DNA from: Zanthoxylum bungeanum
Lineage: Eukaryota > Streptophyta > Magnoliopsida > Sapindales > Rutaceae
Length of the DNA: 64,000 nucleotides
Assembly: GCA_019454045.1 (NCBI GenBank)
Contig: SKCR01015020.1
Location: forward strand, 24,719-88,718
Reading direction: 5' to 3'
Under the pieces are notes generated by a model. That model did not search any database. It was not told where the DNA came from and saw nothing but the letters and a program-made list of their open reading frames with translations. A program made the position numbers and the translations under genes. The first letter of the stretch is position 1. Each line of letters opens with the position of its first letter. Positions 47,975-58,052 of this stretch are shown here, in pieces.

Positions 47975-48650
47975 ATGAAAAGGAAATGGAGTGGGTTGAG
48001 GTTGGTTCGAGTGGAAAGAGGAAATAGATCGAAAGAGGGAAGAAGATTGACGATAGTGGGAAAGATGGGGAAAACAACAGCTCTCCTTATTGAGTTATAG
48101 AATTGAATGTAAAAAGGATGGCCAACGATCACCCATTAGGGCTGAGTTGTAGAATGAAATATAACGTCAAAAATGGGTGACGTTTGCCGGCCGTAGCTGA
48201 ACAAGCTCCTCCGAGAGATGTGATACGCTTGTTCGGCCTGCCAGGTCCTCAGTTTCACGGGGGAGGTAGTGTTGAAAGATTGGCCAATGAACAAGTCGGC
48301 AGAGGGCACGAGGTCGGCATCCATCAGGGCCCCCTCCGTTCAGCGCAGTGGCCTCCCCGAATGAGAGGAAATGAGAAAAAGCACATGGGGCGGGCCACAA
48401 GGAGTCAGAACAGAAGATCCCGACTGGGCTCCCTGATTTACTCAGAAATGACTTTGGAAGGCCCGGTTGGGGAAATTCTGTCGACACGGTCTGGAAGCAA
48501 GCTCGGACTAGAAGACGTGTCAGACTACAAGACAAGAACCAGAAAATGATTGTAAAAGCCTCTCTTAAAATGACCCACAAAGAGTTGTAAGAAGGGCAAC
48601 AGATCCATTGAATATGAATAAAACTTTCTCTTTTGAATTAAGAAACTTGT
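47975..48650 (+). other. GyC interior with an unassigned 121-codon frame
   Basis: A frame at 48184-48549 (+) reads MPAVAEQAPPRDVIRLFGLP onwards; a 137-codon frame overlaps it on the other strand. Neither resembles gag or any family I know. GAATAAAAC near 48618 could serve as a polyadenylation signal. Confidence that either is real is low. Confidence 0.25.
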
Positions 48651-48764
48651 CCATTTTACTTGTTTATTAATTAAGTACGAAAACTATGTTCAATAGTCTT
48701 GAGATGTGCTCGATTCAAAGGGGTGATCGGTAGCCAGGAAGGGCACCAAGCCCATGCCATGACA

Positions 48765-49465
48765 ATCTCAGGTGTCATTATCAAACACCCGGGGGTGGAA
48801 ATATCCCGACCTGGCTCCTTTCACTTTGGAGGATCCAGAACGCATCAATGGATGGGGTACATGTGGGAAAAGCGTGAATCCTTCGTGGCACGCCAATCCC
48901 TGGTGTCATTATCAAACCCCCGAGGCCGGAGCGTTACTATCCCATGACTCGTATTTTTGAGGAGTAGCTCGGGTAAACCGGACCCATGGAGGTTTTTTCC
49001 CCTATGAGTTGGCTGGTGAATCCCGTTGAGAACCACCACAACACATGACATGGGGACGGCCGAATGGCGTCCATGACCATTGTGGTCTCGGGTAAACTGG
49101 ACCCAGTGAGGTTTCTTCCCCTGCGAGTCGGCTGGTGAGTCCCGTTGAGAAACACCAGGGATGGCACACACGGGGAGTCTTCTTCCCCCATGGGGTATCT
49201 GCCTAACCGCCTCGGATCAGGAGAAGCATGGCATGGGGAGGTTTCTGCCCTCATAGCACTTGAAGCTCGGGATCGGGTTACGTCCCACCGAGTACATATG
49301 ATCGGCATAGAGACAGAGCATTCCCCCATGGCCGGATCTTTGTTGGTCTGGGGAGGTAACATTCCCCCAGAGCCAAGTGTTTCTTCAGCTTGGGGTCGGG
49401 TTATGTCCCACCGAGTACACATGATCGGCTCAGGGATAGAGCATTCCTCTCGTGGCTAGATTCGA
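48765..49465. repeat. GyC imperfect tandem repeats
   Basis: Three overlapping families: GGTGTCATTATCAAAC at 48771 and 48902; CTCGGGTAAACCGGACCC at 48968 and 49086 (unit about 118 bp); and a CACCGAGTACA-to-GAGCATTCC block at about 49288 and 49410 (unit about 122 bp). They lie just downstream of the antisense gene. Confidence 0.75.
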
Positions 49466-49630
49466 ATTGATCGGGGTCAAAATTTATTCTCACATTCAGA
49501 CTCAGAAGAGCAAGATAGTAAATTGAAAGTAGAAATTAAACTAAGTATTGAAGATAGGAAGTAAAACATTCAAAAATAAGTGGCAAAGAAGAAATTGTAG
49601 ATTGTTATTACAAAAAAAAGGAAAGTGTAT

Positions 49631-51778
49631 TTATTTGGTACATAAGGCCCCATTTGGGTCACCCTCATTGGTCAGCCCGAATAGGGGCAGCTGTATCATC
49701 TTGGTCGAGCCGGGTGGCAAAATTTTAGATGCAAGCTCGATGGGAGGGACCTCGGCTTCGGCTTGGGAGGCATGAGGGGCTTCAACAACTGCTTCAGGCA
49801 CTTCATGGGCATAAGCCTCAGGTTCCGTCTCCTCGGGGACCGGGGACATGGGCATGGCAGAAAGAGGCTCGGGATCCTGGATATCCTCCAAGGGGAGGGC
49901 AAGTAATTCGCGAGCCTCCTCCTCTGAGAGCTCCCTCTCTGCAGAAACGAATGGCAACATGGATTGGTCTCATGTCAATCCCGGGAATCACCATCGGAAT
50001 GATTTGAGCACATTCGCTGACCCCCACAAGCCTGGCTTTCTCCAGCTCATCCTCCAGTTCAGCCTCTCTCTTCTTCAGCTCCTACCGAGCCTGATCCATC
50101 TCTTTGGTCACCGCTTTGAGTTTAGAATCCGCACTTGCAGCCTCCGAAATCAGACATTTAGCCCTCTCATTGGCATCCTTCATATTCTTCTTGGCTATGG
50201 AAGAGGCGTTGCAGATGGATAACTTGGTTTTCTCTCTTTTCTCCGGCCAGCTCGGCCATGGCCTGCCTCAGGTCCTCATTCTTCTTCGCCAGCTCGGCCT
50301 CCCGCTCAGTAATTTGGTTTTGGAGCCTCTGCACACCCAGCATAACCACCCCTTCCTGGTTTTGGGAAGAGCCTCAGCAGTTCGCCTCTCCCTATGAGCA
50401 GTGGACCTCATGATCAATGGCTGCTCATCCTCATCCTCCTCTTGGAGTTTGACCACCTCATCTCCGGGCAGACGATGACGTTTCTCGTAGGCCTGGAGGA
50501 GCCAGATGAGGGTCGGATCATTATACTTGGTGCCACCCTTGTTGGAGAATATGTGGGCTGTGCCACCGGCCGAGCAGTCAGTTTTGTTTTCCCTTTGGTT
50601 TCCACGGGGATCAGAGCAGCCGTCCGTTTCTGAGAGAGCTCCCAGCTTCGCCCAGCCCAGACCTCTTGGTCAGACCTTGGAGTTGCTCAATGAATTTGGC
50701 TGGTTTTCACATTCCTGCAGAATATAAGTCATAAAGCATGGTCAGTTTCTAGATTCAGATAACTTCATACGGTTTTGAGTTAAGCACAAGGGATCGGTCA
50801 GAAGGTCAGATAAAGCTACCTAGCCGCCCTATGGTCTGTGGGGGTGCGCTCTGAATGAGGCCCAACTCCACAAAGGCCATATCATTGACTATTTTCCTCC
50901 AATGGCCAGCGAAGTTTCGAGCTTTCTTGATCCTAGTTCGGACCTCGTGGCTGACTTTGGGAGGATCTCTCCAGCAGGCTGAGAAGGTTTGATGAGTTAG
51001 TATTAATTGATGAGAATTAAGAAAAGAAGTAGAGGGCTCGGTTTCTCACCTCCGACTGAGAAGACATCTGAGACCTCTATCTCATCTGAAATCGTTGACC
51101 GAGATTGTCTCCAATCGCCCGTAGCCCAGAACCAAAGGTCCTTGAATTTTTACTGGTTTGGGGGAGCTCAGTGATGAGGGCAGGAACGTCGGCATATGAA
51201 GAAAGGTAGTACCAACCGTGATGAGATTTCGGGTTGGCCATCAGCTTGTACAGCCTTTTTAGCTCTTCGAAGGTCGGCTCTCTGAGGCCTCCCCGGTGCC
51301 ATATTACATATAGGCCGGCCAATATCCTCCAACTATTCAAGTTCAACTAGCAATGGGCAATCTCCATCTGGGCCAGCATCATCGTAAAATATGGTTGTAG
51401 GGGCAGCCGAAAACCGCACTCAAAGAAGAAAGGGAGAATGGCCACCGAGCCGGAGTCAGGCTGGCTCACGCGCTCAACTGTACCTAGGACCTCAAGAGCT
51501 ATATCAATTGGGATTTCGTACTGTTGGCGGAGTACACCCAAGGAATCTTCTGTGATGGTGAAGGGGCGGTTCATGTCCAAGGAGGACCAGTTCAGTTCGC
51601 CCGGCTCAGGGTCTTTACATGGAATTATGTGGTGATAGGTATCGTTCGCTTCTTGAGAAGGGGTTGGCGTGGTATCTAACTCCTCTAAGCTGGATGTTCT
51701 CGAGCTGGAGGAGGATTCTTCAGTATGAGGAGGTTGAGGGTTTGGAGGTTTGGCTGAGGAGGATTCGACGTCAGACAT
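49631..51778 (-). pseudogene. GyC antisense spliced gene (Transposase_28/gypsy-type ORF), degenerate
   Basis: The minus-strand ATG at 51778 begins MSDVESSSAKPPNPQPPHTE, a Ser/Pro-rich start. The domain FECGFRLPLQPYFTMMLAQM, a TAG, LNLNSWRILAGLYVIWHRGG, and WYYLSSYADVPALITELP matches the plant 'putative gypsy type transposase' family (PF04195). Exon 1 then shifts frame to SDEIEVSDVFSVG. A 71-bp intron (50979-51049) joins in matching phase to WRDPPKVSHEVRTRIKKARN (exon 2, 50820-50978). A second intron (50715-50819) joins in the same phase to KPAKFIEQLQGLTKRS. A coiled coil (LQNQITEREAELAKKNEDLR, near 50310) and an acidic Pro/Glu-rich tail end at 49631. At least three nonsense changes fit CAG, TGG or CGA mutating to stop. 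Function of this family is unknown; no catalytic site is evident. Confidence 0.8.
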
Positions 51779-52297
51779 TCCTCGCAATCGTAGTATGCGA
51801 TGAGGTCAGTTAGTGGACAATTTTGGAGCCCCGGGGACTCAAAATCTACCATAGCTTCCGGGAACCTATGCCTAAGGTCTCTAAATGTCCTAGCAATGGC
51901 CACAAACAGCAAGTATTTTTCTAAAGTACCAAACCAAACACAAAACATAGAAAACCAAAACACGTACATCCTACCCCACAACCATCCTTCAACCAAGAAA
52001 CACGTGCATCCTACACGACCAGCCCGAAACATACTTTGCAACATATAACAAGGAAATAAACATGCTAGAAGAAATGTAGAACAGACAACAACAAGTAAAC
52101 AAGCATTCACAAGCAACAAACAACTATGGTGGATTTCAATAATAAAAAAGAAGGTCTAGCATAAACTTACTTGATTTGAGTAGATGTGTTGGCGGTTGAT
52201 CTGGTCGGGCTTGAAGATTGCTGGTCTCAGGAATGAGGAAGCTCTTGCACTTTGAGAGTTCAAATTTTCATAAAAGAGAGAAAGAAGCATTGTTTCT
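51779..52297 (-). promoter_or_regulatory. Leader of the antisense gene
   Basis: Between the minus-strand TATA box and the ATG at 51778. It includes a plausible 5' UTR splice donor (AAGTAAGTTTATG near 52172 on the minus strand). No coding sequence seen. Confidence 0.45.
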
Positions 52298-52310
52298 CAT
52301 TTTTATAGTC
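52298..52310 (-). promoter_or_regulatory. TATA box of the antisense gene
   Basis: GACTATAAAAATG on the minus strand, about 520 bp upstream of the start codon, followed about 10-30 bp downstream by a CT-rich stretch suited to a start site. Confidence 0.55.
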
Positions 52311-52788
52311 AGCTCGAGGCATTTTTTGGGCCATTGGATCAGAGAGAGGCGTCGAATGTGCGCCGTGTGTCGTGTTCAGGCTCCATATGCTCAGATTATG
52401 ATGAACGGTTGAGATTGAAAGCTCTTTGGTTACCCCGTGAATGGTCGATTGATTTGGATTTTTGGCGGGAAGACCACAGATGTTTGACAAGTGTCACACT
52501 CGGGTTAAACCCTAGAGATGACTTGATGGGCATTTAAGAATATTTGATAGTTTGCGGTTCTCGAGGGACGGTTACCAAAAGGGTAAAAGGGGTATTTGCT
52601 TCAAGATGGAGAGTCATTTGAAGAGACATCAGAATTCTCGGTGACCGAGCACGTGAAGATGACCGAGGACGACCTAATTGAAGGCCGATGTAGTTTTTTA
52701 TATGATTCCTGGAGTCGACCACCTACTGGATGATATCACACTTTTGATTTTGTAGTTCCCGGTACCAACTCGTACAATCGTTGGAATC
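52311..52788. other. GyC region between antisense promoter and PPT
   Basis: No gene seen. It contains several GACCGAG words, perhaps part of the antisense promoter region. Confidence 0.4.
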
Positions 52789-52805
52789 GAGAACTAGGGG
52801 ACAAA
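52789..52805 (+). other. GyC polypurine tract
   Basis: GAACTAGGGGACAAA directly precedes the 3' LTR start TGTTGATG. Confidence 0.75.
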
Positions 52806-53741
52806 TGTTGATGATGATTTTTGTGACTAAGGTATTTGAACAGTTCAGCAAAGACAGAGAGGGAATTTCCCTTTTTTGGAGGATCAAATGTTCAGAGGTA
52901 TTGGACAGTCCTTGGCCAGTGAGAGGGTCTGGACATGGTTTCCAAATCTTGCCGACCAGAGGACATAATGTGATGTGAATATCAGAGACCGACTACTTCA
53001 GAGCCGAGACCGACCACTATAGCCTCGTTAGCTCGTTTCAGCTCTATCTTTCTTCCTGGATCGAGATGATGAGTTTAGATACATTGGACAGGTCGGGAGT
53101 TGTTTGGGTAGTTCGGTAGATCTTCTGGCTGATCTCTTGAAGATCGACGTGTGACTGGGGTAGTTTGGACTTTTTCCTCTAACATACACCACTGTTTGGG
53201 AGCTCTTTACAGGCTGGCTTCATTACATTGCGTGTGGCAGTGGAGAAAAAAGGTTGATGTGACAAGCAATCAGGTGGCATATTTGCTTTCGGCGAAGACA
53301 GTCTGGGGCAGAGAGCCCATCAGTCAGCCAGAGATTCTCGTGGGTGACGTCATGGAAGCATGTGAATAGTTTTGTAATTCTCCTAGCATATAAAGGAAAG
53401 TTAGTTTCATTTGTAGGGATAGCCAAATTTGTAAACGAAAAGAGCACTACTTTTAAAAACTCAGAAGAACAACCAACTCGGTTTCCTTAGACCTTCCTTG
53501 AAAATAGGTCGGCCGAGATCGACTTAGTAATAAAAGCAACACCCCACTTTGTGCCCGTGGACGTAGGCTGGAATTGCTCCGCCAAACTACGTTAAACTCT
53601 CTTTTCCGATTTTGTGTTCATTTTGCCTTTTGCTACATTTGCTTTTGGTCTCCCATAACCAAACAAATTGAAAGTTGAAGGAGGATTGTCTCGGGAAAGT
53701 AATCTCGAAACTGCCCTTGGGACGAAAATCACCAGTCAACA
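52806..53741 (+). repeat. GyC 3' LTR
   Basis: 936 bp, ending AGTCAACA, followed by the AAAGT duplication at 53742-53746. It keeps the TGACGTCA site and a changed TATA box (CATATAAAGG). Confidence 0.92.
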
Positions 53742-53746
53742 AAAGT

Positions 53747-54571
53747 ATTATAAAAAGAGAGGAAATAGGAAAAAAAAAAAACAAAGGTACTTAGAGAAAC
53801 TCGCTTGAGTTTTTCGTCTCTCTGAATATTGATTTTTGAATTCATTCCTAATTTTCTTCCCATTGTTATCAATATTGTATTATATACATTTGCTGACTTG
53901 AGCATTATAGGGTTTTCATTGATGACAATCCCGGTTATCCCTGATTGTTTTCTTTTGTTTCATGTTCCAAACACGGTTCACAAACTCAATAAATTTATTA
54001 TAAGGCTAACGAGAATATCAATTACATGCAGCTTTCTCGCTAAAATATAAATTTATGTGTTCGACAATTGAAAAATCCATATTATAAGATATTCGAACTC
54101 AAAAGATACGGTATATATCAATACCTTTTTTCTTTTTCTTTTTTAAAGTATCCTAGTACGTACTTGATTAATCAGAAATTTGATCAAATTACGAGGCATA
54201 AATAAACTTGAAAAAAAAAATCCCATATGGCCTAGAATTTCCAAGTAAAAGTCCAAAATCTAATGATACCGTGTCTTGTGCACATCAAAAGACACAATCA
54301 GTTTAGTCACTGGAGACTTCAATAAGCTTATTAACGTGTGGATTCCACCAATTTCCAAGCCCTCACATAGTTCCAAATTTCCTAGACTTCATTTTCTTAG
54401 TTCCCACTATTTAATGACCTGGTCTCTTCTCTTGTGTCTTTAAAGTATTAATTTATAAACTTATAAATTTCCTTTCAATGTGTTTACATGCAACAACATT
54501 CGCATACACTTTCACTTCTAGTTTCAGGGGAAAAAAAAAAGAAGAGAGATTTGAACTCTCTAGTAACTGAA
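53747..54571 (+). promoter_or_regulatory. Upstream region of the NAC gene
   Basis: AT-rich, no other gene. The best TATA candidate is TTATAAACTTATAAAT at about 54452-54467, about 105 bp before the start codon. GyC ends about 830 bp upstream, so its LTR could influence this gene. Confidence 0.5.
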
Positions 54572-55828
54572 ATGACACCAGAACTTCAGCTTCCAGGGTT
54601 CAGGTTTTCCTACAGAAGATGAACTTCTCAATTTCTACCTCAAGAACATTGTTTTTGGCAAGAAATTACATTTCGATATCATTGGATTCCTCAACATTTA
54701 TCACCATGATCCCTGGGAGTTGCCTGGTATAAATATACTGTTACTGTTCTGAAAATTTTTCACTTGGTTACATTATATACAAGCAATTTGAGTAAATTTT
54801 TACTTGGTTTTGTGTTTTCCAGGATTGTCAAAGATTGGAGAGAGGGAGTGGTACTTTTTTGTGCCTAGAGACAGGAAGCATGGAAGTGGAGGACGGCCAA
54901 ACAGGACCACTGAACATGGGTTCTGGAAAGCTACAGGTTCTGATAGAAAAGTTGTGAGTTTATCGGAGCCGAAACGTATAATCGGCCTGAGAAAAACTCT
55001 TGTTTTTTATGAAGGAAGAGCTCCAAAAGGTCACAAAACTGACTGGGTTATGAACGAATATCGCCTTCCTGATTGTTGTCCCTTGCCCAAGGTACAAAGT
55101 TTTTTTCATTTTGCTTTAGTTGGTTCAACTAATAAAATTTCTTAGGTTTTCCTAAATGGACTGCACTCTTTCATTCTTCAGGTTTTCCCATTGGATTTAT
55201 TAAAGGAGATTGATACTTTCTGTTTATTTATAAACTTGTCATTTCTTTGTTCTTATAAAGCACTCTCGATAAGGGCTGTTAAGCGCATGATTTTGACAAT
55301 CTCTTGTGTGCCAACCTAATTGGGAAGCAAATGTTTCTCTAATGCTTCGCTCATCATAGAGATCATTAATAAATAAATAAAAAAAAAAAAAAGTAAAATC
55401 TCTCAGGATTCCGCTCACATCAGGAATTTTGCATGCAGGATATTGTACTTTGCAAGATATACAGAAAGGCAACTTCTCTGAAGGTCCTGGAGCAAAGGGC
55501 TGCAATGGAGGAAGAAATGAAGGCAAGTTTCACATCACCTTCTCCACAATCACCGCCATTCGATACGGGCTCTTTTTCCGGCCAACCGGATGAATTAATG
55601 GCTCCAATGAATCTACTACCCCATGTGATGCTCAAGAAAGAAGAACGAGAAGTGTCAATGGTACAAGATAATTATACAGAGGAGAAAAAAGCGGCAGCTG
55701 CTACACATTTGCAAGTGCCACAAGGGAAAATAAATTTGCCAGAGCTTCAAGTTCCTAAAATGAATATGGATTGGAGCCAGGATCCCATTTGGTCTCAGCT
55801 TAGTCCTTGGCTTCAGAATTTTGCATAA
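54572..55828 (+). pseudogene. NAC-domain transcription factor gene with exon-1 frameshift
   Basis: Three exons: 54572-54726, 54823-55091, 55439-55828, with GT-AG introns in matching phase. The product would be about 271 residues. NAC subdomains are in order: A (LPGFRF, then [11 protein letters not shown]), B ([18 protein letters not shown]), C ([28 protein letters not shown]), D ([29 protein letters not shown]), E (LCKIYRKAT). The C-terminal region has an acidic, Pro/Ser-rich activator-like composition and ends WLQNFA. Within GFRF-(S)P-T, two bases are missing at about 54606-54611, so the first frame stops after 16 codons and no upstream ATG serves the other frame. It is either a recent pseudogene or a sequence error. 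The domain resembles the NAC035/LOV1, NAC036 and NAC094 type of proteins, assigned from memory. Such proteins act as DNA-binding dimers in the nucleus. Confidence 0.85.
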
Positions 55829-56041
55829 AATTTGACCTTTCATGCCAGCATTCTCAATTGAGACTCATATTATTATATGCCTTCTCTTTTTTAAATAATT
55901 TTGGTTTTATAAGCTGTAGAAATAGACTTTGTTCTCATTCTAGTTGTGAATTTTAATGTTATTTTCTGCTCAGTTCTGAAGCTTGAACTGAGTACTGCCA
56001 AATACAACCAAGTGTGGAATTATGATATTATGATCGGGAGA
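55829..56041 (+). other. NAC 3' flank
   Basis: T-rich 3' untranslated-type sequence, with AAATAATTTTGG at about 55892 as a weak polyadenylation signal. No gene. Confidence 0.4.
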
Positions 56042-56141
56042 AGTGATATACATACATAAACTCTTACTTAAAGTTTTCACATCCCTCTCCCTGTAGCTAC
56101 AACTATAACTTTAAGTAAGAGTTTATTTATATATATCATTT
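56042..56141. repeat. Fold-back (MITE-like) element downstream of NAC
   Basis: ATACATAAACTCTTACTTAA in the left arm pairs with TTAAGTAAGAGTTTATTTAT in the right arm. The arms are about 34 bp with a 31-base loop, and GATCGG lies just outside on both sides (56032-56037; 56149-56154). It is small enough to be a MITE or a transcribed hairpin. Confidence 0.65.
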
Positions 56142-56315
56142 TTGTTATGATCGGTACAAGCCACTAGGAAGTGAAACAAATTTTTCTGTGAAGTCATTAT
56201 CAACTAATTAACAACTAATTTAGTACAGGAAGTTGGAACAATTATTTTTTTATATTTTATTGGGTAGATAAGATTTATTTTTCCAATTAGTAATACAATT
56301 TTCTGTTATGGTTAT
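56142..56315. other. Short spacer
   Basis: AT-rich, nothing recognised. Confidence 0.3.
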
Positions 56316-56745
56316 TTGTGGTTTAATCGGGTAGCGCAGCGGAACGCGAAAAATCAATTTTTTCTGATTTTGTTTTTTTTTTTGGATGATTAAAATAAAC
56401 TAATTTATTCTAATTACCTAAAATTGAAAAATCAAATTTTACACATAAATCTCCAAATTGCCGAGAACCCCACAAATTGTCAAACTTTTACATTTTGATT
56501 ATTGTAGTCCTAATTTGTCAATTACAAGGGTAGGTGATTTCACCAAAATGATTTGTACATCTAATATACATCAAAATACATCCAATATATGAAAAACTCC
56601 AATTTTGATTTAGGCATAAACCCTAATTTTGTCAATTAACCAAATTAACCAAAATTAACCAAAATTAATTCAATTACATACTTTAATCCAATCTCTAAAC
56701 AAACAATTGACACACTCACAAAATGCTTCTTTTACTTTCAATTAT
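56316..56745 (-). repeat. Truncated CopD-type LTR
   Basis: ATCGGGTAGCGCAGCGGAAC and the following 400 bp match CopD LTR 36455-36960 in the same orientation, with many differences. Both ends of the LTR are missing. Confidence 0.6.
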
Positions 56746-56749
56746 AAGA

Positions 56750-58050
56750 ATGTCGAAGTAATAAAATAACCCAATAAGTTTGAGGTTAATCCACAAGGAA
56801 TTTATTTAGTAAAATAAAATAATAATTCGAGAAAAAATAAAAAGAGTGAATTGTTTGAAGTGATTGAAAATTTTAAATTAGCCTGCAAAAAATTAAATAA
56901 AATGATGGGGCTAAGGAATCTACTTTTAATATTTCAAATTTAGAAATCTTACTTTTTATAATATATAAATTGTCAATATTACCGGTTAATTTATTTCAGA
57001 AACTAATTATGCCAAAGAACAAAAAAAACCAGCCATAAATGCGGTGATAGTATTTATCTATAACAAGTCAAATTAGGTACTCAATTATGCCAAATAAATA
57101 AAACCAGCCATATAGGCCGTAACAAAGTTTGTCAATAATTAATCTAGATTTAGATTATAATTTATGTATTATAATATACATAAGATTAATCTATATTTTA
57201 ATATTAAAAGCTTCACCATTTATCCCAGCAGGATGAAATTAGCTACTCATGATTTGAATAAAAACACTCATAATTTTATTATTGAAAGAAAAAAGAAATT
57301 ACAACAAAGTTAAAAAAATAATACACACAAGAGCTGAATCCCTTCACAAATATTCGGAGAGAAAACGTGAAGGAAGTTGTTGAGAAGAGGCACTGAGCAC
57401 CTCTATTTATAAATGTGTTCGACACCTCTTTTCAAATTGCAAGTTGTGCTTGCAATTTCAAAATGACAATTTTTTCTTTGACGTGGGTTGTCATTTCTTA
57501 TTATATATATAATGTCGGTGGGTCCTCTAAAATATTATATAAATATAAAATAATAATAATAAAATACATGTGTGAGTAAATACATCATAAACTTATTTTA
57601 TCGACAATCTAAAGACGGTGAGTCTTCTACAAGTCCGATTTGAATTTAGCTGTCACACTCTTTTTGGGTTTTCTCAGTCTTGGAATTCAGATCATATATC
57701 CATTTTTTCTGTTGAGCTTCCGAAGCAGCATTTTACCTACACAATAAATAAAAATCACAATAAAATATAAATATAATTATTATTTAACAAATGTGCTAAA
57801 TTAAGAGGATTAATAAAATTATAAGTGTAAAATAATTAGTTTCTTTTTATTAATTATACACTTTTAAATGTTCATCACACCCCTAACCAGCTTATTACTA
57901 GTACCTAATAATTTAAGTAAAAACTTAAAAGAAAAATTCTTATCCAAGTTAATAATTATTTTCATTCTTTCTAAATAATCAAATAAGTAAATTCTCTTGT
58001 ACTTTTTATCCTTCTTTCATACACATATAAAATAAGGTATCAATCAATTT
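56750..58050 (-). repeat. Minus-strand gypsy-type LTR fragment
   Basis: Complement of phrases in the Athila-like solo LTR: AACCAGCCATAAATGCGGT near 57030 and ACCAGCCATATAGGC near 57105. A CTGGGATAAATGGTGAAGC phrase (minus, near 57215) echoes 46800-46820. A minus-strand TATA, CATTTATAAATAG, lies at 57403-57415. Boundaries and target duplication are not defined. Confidence 0.5.
57403..57415 (-). promoter_or_regulatory. Probable TATA box of the minus LTR fragment
   Basis: CATTTATAAATAG on the minus strand, followed downstream by a GAG/CTC-rich leader. Confidence 0.4.
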
Positions 58051-58052
58051 AT

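Larger units (their letters stand above)
44854..53741 (+). mobile_element. GyC: gypsy-type LTR retrotransposon with antisense gene and no pol
   Basis: LTRs of 940 and 936 bp start TGTTGATG and end GTCAACA, and a perfect target duplication AAAGT flanks the element. PBS and PPT are in the expected places for plus orientation. The 7-kb interior has no protease, RT, RNase H or integrase. Instead the 3' half carries an intron-containing minus-strand gene. Antisense frames between pol and the 3' LTR are known in Tat-lineage elements such as Retand and Grande, which suggests the affiliation. About thirty differences in the first 265 LTR bases, counted by eye, make this an old insertion. Confidence 0.9.

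Noticed and set aside
48167..48580. 137-codon minus frame opposite a 121-codon plus frame in GyC
   Set aside because: Mutually overlapping, no recognised family; kept only as a low-confidence note.
48845..49459. Frames of 104-161 codons in the GyC repeat block
   Set aside because: Both strands open across tandem repeats; composition follows the repeat.
49631..50730. Plus-strand frames opposite the antisense gene (for example 49848-50222)
   Set aside because: Shadow frames of the GC-richer minus-strand exons.
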